Positions 5,705 through 8,905 of a stretch of 8,905 nt of DNA are shown here, one piece after another. Position 1 is the stretch's first letter, and each line of letters opens with the position of its first letter. This DNA is from Clostridia bacterium (GTDB lineage Bacteria > Bacillota_A > Clostridia > Oscillospirales > Acutalibacteraceae). Below the pieces are notes generated by a model that saw only the letters and a list, made by a program, of their open reading frames with translations, searched no databases and had not been told where the DNA came from. Location of the stretch: positions 1 through 8,905 of the forward strand of contig JAFYUD010000230.1 of assembly GCA_017549665.1 (NCBI GenBank), in the 5' to 3' direction. The translations under genes were made by a program, and so were the position numbers.

Positions 5705-6996
5705 TACTCCTCTCCGTTTTCAGCACCTGCATCCCCCTGATTTTCAGCACCTTCATCAGGCACCACAGGGCTTACCGTTGTTTCTGCGGTTGTTGTGACC
5801 GGCGCCTGAGTTGTAGCCTCTGTTGTAGCTTCGGTTGTTGCAACAGTTGTTGCTTCCGTAGTAGTCACGGTGGTTGCCTCGGTTGTGGTTTCTGCGGCAG
5901 TCGTTTCTGCGGCAGAATCATTTTTTGTTGTTATTTCTATTGTTGTAGGTACAATATTGTTATCAAAATTCTCAACTTCACCTGTAAGAGAATCTGAAGA
6001 TTTATTTCCCTGAATCACAAGTGTGACAGCGATTGTACCGCCGATTATAACAAGCAGTGCCACAATAGCCATAAAGACCTTCACGGCAGGTGACATTTCC
6101 TGATGAGGCTCTGCTTTTTTAGGCGGCTGAGTGCCGTATTTTGTAGGCTGACTCACACCGGTGTTTGCAGGCTTCGGCTGTACGGGAGTTCTGATAACAA
6201 CGGTATTCTGCGTATCGGAAACTGCAGGCTTCGGTGCTTCTTCGGGTACAACAGGCTTTTCCTTTCTTGTCTGCATCATGCAGTTTACACCTGTGCGTGC
6301 AGTCACGCCTGCCGCCATTTCACCTGGCACAACAATGCTCGATGCCATAACTGAAAGCACGTCGGGGAAGAAAATAACCATTCCCTCTACAGCATAACCG
6401 ATTTCTGTAAATTTATGTTCTTCGGTGCCGAGTCTGATTCTTGCCTTGAAGAGTCTGTTTTTGACGCAGGCATATGAAATCTGCTCGATTTTTGCAATTT
6501 CATCACAGTCAAAGCCGCAGAAGAAATAAAGAAGCACTGCAGTCCTGAGCTTATGAGGAAGCTCGGTAAGAATAGAGTCCACCGTATTCATCATATCAAC
6601 GGAAACATCAATGCCGTCAGGATAATTCATCATTTCGTCTGCATCCTGCACAAGCATGATATCAACCTGCTCACCGTCAGGTGAATCAGTATCGGTATAG
6701 TCACCGAAAACCTCAGGTCTGTTTTCTGTCAGAAAATGTCTGCACTTGTTGAAAACCACGCTGTAAAGCCATTTTTCAAAACCTGCGGCATCATCAAAAT
6801 TCAGAAGCTGAAGGTATGCATAATTGAAAATATCGATCGTCAGTTTCTTTGCATCGCCCTTGCTTTTAAGTATCTTGCAGCAGAGAAAATATACTTTCTT
6901 TTCATACATTGCATATACATCTGCAAAAGCTTCACGGGCACCGTCTTTCATAGCTGAAAGAAGTGCTGATAATTTTCTGTAATCGGAACTTGTCAT
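5704..6996 (-). CDS. ECF-like RNA polymerase sigma factor fused to a transmembrane helix and Thr-rich exported tail
   Basis: A 430-residue protein when started at ATG 6996. Residues about 22-92 match sigma region 2 (AFADVYAMYEKKVYFLC, then FEKWLYSVVFNKCRHFL). A 45-residue acidic linker follows. Residues about 137-190 match region 4: LPHKLRTAVLLYFFCGFDCDEIAKI, then the recognition helix SYACVKNRLFKARIRL. After a moderately hydrophobic stretch (about 201-233) comes a Pro/Lys-rich linker (247-303), one hydrophobic helix (about 304-328) and a Thr/Glu-rich, acidic C-terminal tail of about 100 residues. The predicted topology places the sigma domains in the cytoplasm and the tail outside. Typical ECF sigma factors are about 160-200 residues with a separate anti-sigma protein; here no HxxxCxxC zinc anti-sigma motif and no neighbouring anti-sigma gene is seen. 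The inferred role is a membrane-tethered, self-contained sensor and sigma factor, perhaps released by proteolysis. It is co-transcribed with the phosphohexomutase. An upstream TTG at 7017 is rejected as the start. Confidence 0.88.
   Translation of the reverse strand: MTSSDYRKLSALLSAMKDGAREAFADVYAMYEKKVYFLCCKILKSKGDAKKLTIDIFNYAYLQLLNFDDAAGFEKWLYSVVFNKCRHFLTENRPEVFGDYTDTDSPDGEQVDIMLVQDADEMMNYPDGIDVSVDMMNTVDSILTELPHKLRTAVLLYFFCGFDCDEIAKIEQISYACVKNRLFKARIRLGTEEHKFTEIGYAVEGMVIFFPDVLSVMASSIVVPGEMAAGVTARTGVNCMMQTRKEKPVVPEEAPKPAVSDTQNTVVIRTPVQPKPANTGVSQPTKYGTQPPKKAEPHQEMSPAVKVFMAIVALLVIIGGTIAVTLVIQGNKSSDSLTGEVENFDNNIVPTTIEITTKNDSAAETTAAETTTEATTVTTTEATTVATTEATTEATTQAPVTTTAETTVSPVVPDEGAENQGDAGAENGEE
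5809..5892 (-). repeat. Seven tandem 12-bp units encoding [E/V]-[A/T]-T-T in the sigma protein tail
   Basis: Seven imperfect 12-bp units run without a break and encode residues 369-396 of the sigma/membrane fusion as tetrapeptides ETTT, EATT, VTTT, EATT, VATT, EATT, EATT. They lie past the predicted transmembrane helix, in the part expected outside the cell. The units differ mostly at third codon positions (ACA, ACC, ACT, ACG), which suggests the protein pattern is kept by selection rather than being a fresh DNA duplication. Such Thr-rich segments commonly act as extended spacers or O-glycosylation sites. Confidence 0.85.
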
Positions 6997-7005
6997 GTCT
7001 ATCAA

Positions 7006-7010
7006 CCTCC
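7006..7010 (-). promoter_or_regulatory. Ribosome binding site that sets the sigma gene start at 6996
   Basis: GGAGG on the minus strand is followed by 9 nt and then ATG at 6996. The longer open frame beginning at TTG 7017 would start upstream of this site, at about the predicted transcription start, so the ATG is preferred. Confidence 0.85.
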
Positions 7011-7021
7011 ATAACAATGTA

Positions 7022-7050
7022 ATTATATCTTAATTCCTGCTGAATTTCAA
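7022..7050 (-). promoter_or_regulatory. Promoter of the sigma factor / phosphohexomutase operon
   Basis: On the minus strand, TTGAAA (plus 7045-7050) and a perfect TATAAT (plus 7022-7027) are spaced by 17 nt, a near-consensus housekeeping promoter. Transcription would start near 7015, giving a leader of only about 20 nt that carries the GGAGG site. The spacer and the edge of the -35 box hold an inverted repeat, AATTC-N5-GAATT (7032-7046), in an operator-like position. The promoter looks like a SigA type, not an ECF-type autoregulated one. Confidence 0.75.
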
Positions 7051-7122
7051 TATTTCACTTACGATAAATACATTTTTATTCTCCGGTGCTTAAAAAAATG
7101 CATCTTAATTCAAAATATACAC

Positions 7123-7151
7123 TTGAAAAAAATATGCAAATAACTTACAAT
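7123..7151 (+). promoter_or_regulatory. Promoter of the symporter / secreted hydrolase operon
   Basis: TTGAAA (7123-7128) and TACAAT (7146-7151) are separated by 17 nt, giving a predicted start near 7158 and a leader of about 30 nt before the GTG at 7189. It is divergent from the sigma promoter, with the two -35 boxes about 72 bp apart. The whole 192-bp region between the divergent start codons (6997-7188) holds these two promoters, two ribosome binding sites and a repeated decamer, but no additional gene that I can see. Confidence 0.7.
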
Positions 7152-7174
7152 AGGCTTATATATGAGAAACTGAA

Positions 7175-7181
7175 AAGGAGG
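7175..7181 (+). promoter_or_regulatory. Strong ribosome binding site selecting the GTG start of the symporter gene
   Basis: AAGGAGG, a full Shine-Dalgarno match, ends 7 nt before GTG 7189. The upstream ATG at 7162 runs into a stop after three codons, so GTG is the clear start. Confidence 0.85.
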
Positions 7182-7188
7182 AAAATAA

Positions 7189-8685
7189 GTGGCTGATAAT
7201 CAGACAATAAATACTGCTGAAGTTGAAAAACAGCTTGAACAACAGAAAAAGTTCTATCTGTCACCCAAGGAAATGGCATCGTACATTCTTTCCGGTGTGG
7301 GCGACAAAAACTGGGAAACCTTCAGCGGCAGCAACTCCGACTTTTATTACAGAACAATTATCGGCGCAGAGGCTGCAACACTCAGTTCAGCAAGCGTTAT
7401 CTGTACTTTCGCAGATACTTTTGATAATGCAATTTCAGGCCCTGTGCTTGACAGAACAAGAACCCGATGGGGCCGTGTAAGACCTTATCTTGTCCTCACT
7501 CTCCCTTTGTGGATAATTTCAAACTTTACTCCGTGGCTTCTGCCCACAGGAATTTCACAGCTGAGCTACCTTGTAATTTTTGCAGTGCTTTACTACATCG
7601 GCTCAATTGCAAACTCTTTCTACAATCCGGCATATTCAGCACTTCTTTATAACCTGACACCGAATGTTGACGAAAGAAACAGACTCATTGCAGCTGATAC
7701 CTACGTTGACCTTCTGGGTGTCTGGATTCCGTCACTGTTCCCGTTCCTTATTGACTTTATGCCGGATTCAGTACCCAGACAATCCATTTACATAGGCGGT
7801 GCGCTGTTCTTCGTTGCACTTGTTGTAATTTTCAGAACATTCGGCTTCTTCTCACTGAGAGAAAGAGTACCCCTTGCATCAAGACAGGAAATGAACAACG
7901 TAAGCGTATGGAAATCCGTAAAGATGGTTATAAAATGTCAGCCCATGTGGATTCTTCTTATCAAGGGCTTCCTTGAGGTCGGACGAGGCATCAGCAGCCG
8001 AGTACAGAATGACTTCTGGCTCAACTGCTACGGAAAGGTTTCCTACAGCACCATCACAAGTCTTTTCACAGGACTTCCCTCATATTTCGTGCTTCCTCTT
8101 GCACCCAAGCTTACAAAGAAAATGGGACTTAAGAATCTCGGCTCACTCAGCTACGCAATCGGCGGTATATCATACATCGTAATGTGGGCAATCGGATACA
8201 ATCCCTTCGGCGAAGAGCATCTTGTTCTTAATCTTATCTACATTACAATCATGCTTACTCTTGCAGGCTCCTTCAACAGTGTTCAGAGATACTGCAACAC
8301 AGCCCTTACAGGTGACATGTACGACTATGTTGAGTGGAAAACAGGTATCCGTAACGAGGGTATCATGAGTGCGGCAATGGGTTACATCAACCTTGTTGTA
8401 AATCAGGCTTCAACACTTCTCAGCGGCGGCCTTATCACAATTCTCGGCATCAAATCAAAGTACATGGGCGGTCAGCTTGTAAGACAGACAGACCCGAAAA
8501 TGCTCAGAAACATCTGGGGACTTTTCGCACTTTCAATCGGTATCGGCAGAACAATCGAGGCTATCGTGCTTCTTTTCTTCAAGGTACACGGCAAGACAAG
8601 AGAAAAAATGATGCACGACCTTGCAGTATCGAGAGCATCAAAAATTCTTGACACCGGTGACGAAAACACTCAGCAGACCGAGTAA
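7189..8685 (+). CDS. GPH-family (MelB-like, MFS_2) sugar:cation symporter
   Basis: A 498-residue polytopic membrane protein with about 12 hydrophobic segments. Diagnostic elements of the glycoside-pentoside-hexuronide:cation symporter family are visible: FADTFDNAISGPVLDRTRTRWGR spans 74-96, with Asp76 and Asp79 in the region of the cation-site acids of MelB. The loop DRTRTRWGRVRPYL is nearly identical to the family signature. GDMYDYVEWKTGIRNEG (375-391) matches the second signature around helices X-XI. The length is slightly above the usual 450-480 because of a hydrophilic N-terminal stretch (about 1-26). The family imports mono- or oligosaccharides and their derivatives with H+, Na+ or Li+; the substrate cannot be told from sequence. 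It starts at GTG with an excellent ribosome binding site and its own promoter, and is followed 19 nt later by a secreted hydrolase gene. This suggests an operon that breaks down a substrate outside the cell and imports a product. Confidence 0.92.
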   Translation: MADNQTINTAEVEKQLEQQKKFYLSPKEMASYILSGVGDKNWETFSGSNSDFYYRTIIGAEAATLSSASVICTFADTFDNAISGPVLDRTRTRWGRVRPYLVLTLPLWIISNFTPWLLPTGISQLSYLVIFAVLYYIGSIANSFYNPAYSALLYNLTPNVDERNRLIAADTYVDLLGVWIPSLFPFLIDFMPDSVPRQSIYIGGALFFVALVVIFRTFGFFSLRERVPLASRQEMNNVSVWKSVKMVIKCQPMWILLIKGFLEVGRGISSRVQNDFWLNCYGKVSYSTITSLFTGLPSYFVLPLAPKLTKKMGLKNLGSLSYAIGGISYIVMWAIGYNPFGEEHLVLNLIYITIMLTLAGSFNSVQRYCNTALTGDMYDYVEWKTGIRNEGIMSAAMGYINLVVNQASTLLSGGLITILGIKSKYMGGQLVRQTDPKMLRNIWGLFALSIGIGRTIEAIVLLFFKVHGKTREKMMHDLAVSRASKILDTGDENTQQTE

Positions 8686-8704
8686 AAAAACGGAGGTAAT
8701 CGTA

Positions 8705-8905
8705 ATGAAAAAAATCATCAGCGTATTCCTTAGCATTATCCTTGTTATCTCAATGTGCAGCATCAGCGGCTTTGCACTCGACGGCAACACTGTAGAAGCA
8801 GAAAAAGCTTATGACCTTACAAATGAATATCCCTGGGTATTCGTCCACGGCATGGGCGGTTGGGTCGATTGGGACGGCGAAGCATACTGGGGCGGCTGGG
8901 CTGAC
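8705..8905 (+). CDS. Secreted alpha/beta-hydrolase / lipase-like protein (5' part only)
   Basis: The first 67 codons are present; the gene continues past the window edge. GGAGG (8692-8696) lies 8 nt before the ATG, and the start is only 19 nt after the symporter stop, so the two genes are almost certainly co-transcribed. Residues 1-24 form a classical signal peptide: KK, then the hydrophobic core IISVFLSIILVISMCSISGF, with likely cleavage after FA-24. The mature protein reaches YPWVFVHGMGGW at 42-53, followed by EAYWGGWAD. The P-x-V-F-V-H-G-x-G-G strand-turn is the oxyanion-hole element at the start of secreted lipases/esterases such as the staphylococcal and Geobacillus-type enzymes, which also have a nearby YWG. 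The nucleophile elbow (G-x-S-x-G), Asp and His lie beyond the window, so catalysis and substrate cannot be confirmed. Confidence 0.78.
   Translation, partial: MKKIISVFLSIILVISMCSISGFALDGNTVEAEKAYDLTNEYPWVFVHGMGGWVDWDGEAYWGGWAD

Noticed and set aside
5809..5892. Short tandem repeats as a CRISPR or satellite array
   Set aside because: The 12-bp units have no spacers, are in frame and degenerate at third positions, so they are a protein repeat.
5692..5997. Plus-strand open frame encoding a very Cys-rich small protein, resembling a metallothionein or toxin
   Set aside because: It is the antisense of the Thr-repeat tail of the sigma gene; ACN-rich codons read backwards give Cys/Gly codons. It has no good ribosome binding site or independent support.
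6997..7017. Upstream TTG start for the sigma gene, giving a 437-residue product
   Set aside because: The TTG lies at about the predicted transcription start and upstream of the GGAGG site, which is correctly spaced for ATG 6996.

Overview
The window reads as chromosomal DNA of a Gram-positive, Clostridia-type bacterium, probably near Ruminococcus/Oscillospiraceae. This is an inference from strong AGGAGG-type ribosome binding sites, TTGAAA/TATAAT-type promoters, a glmU-pth gene order, a DUF4474-like protein, and membrane proteins with Thr/Glu-rich exported segments. No mobile element, CRISPR array, tRNA or rRNA is visible, and nothing points to recent transfer.

Layout. (1) Positions 2-1932, plus strand: the 3' end of glmU, then pth, then a calcineurin-like metallophosphoesterase. 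They are tightly packed (12-nt gap, then a 4-nt ATGA overlap) and end at a perfectly palindromic terminator at 1945-1972, which can serve both converging transcripts. (2) Positions 1978-4212, minus strand: an exported or membrane-anchored alkaline phosphatase with its own promoter, followed by a single-pass membrane protein with a C-terminal DUF4474-like domain. (3) Positions 4217-7050, minus strand: an ECF-like sigma factor fused to a transmembrane helix and a Thr-rich exported tail. It is translationally coupled to an alpha-D-phosphohexomutase. The pair is read from a near-consensus promoter at 7022-7050. (4) Positions 7123-8905, plus strand, divergent from the sigma gene: a GPH-family (MelB-like) sugar:cation symporter, then the start of a secreted alpha/beta-hydrolase/lipase-like protein that runs off the window.

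How the parts may work together. The left block is housekeeping: cell-wall precursor synthesis, peptidyl-tRNA recycling and a phosphoesterase. The centre and right combine surface phosphatase activity, sugar-phosphate isomerisation, sugar import and a secreted hydrolase. A sigma factor that appears tethered to the membrane with its own extracellular tail sits between them. The most notable feature is this one-protein sigma/membrane fusion (5704-6996). No separate anti-sigma gene lies next to it, and it shares a short intergenic region with the transporter operon. A regulatory link between them is a hypothesis, not something the sequence proves.

Start decisions: the sigma gene most likely starts at the ATG at 6996, not at the upstream TTG at 7017, which lies upstream of the Shine-Dalgarno sequence and at about the predicted transcription start. 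The transporter starts at GTG 7189.
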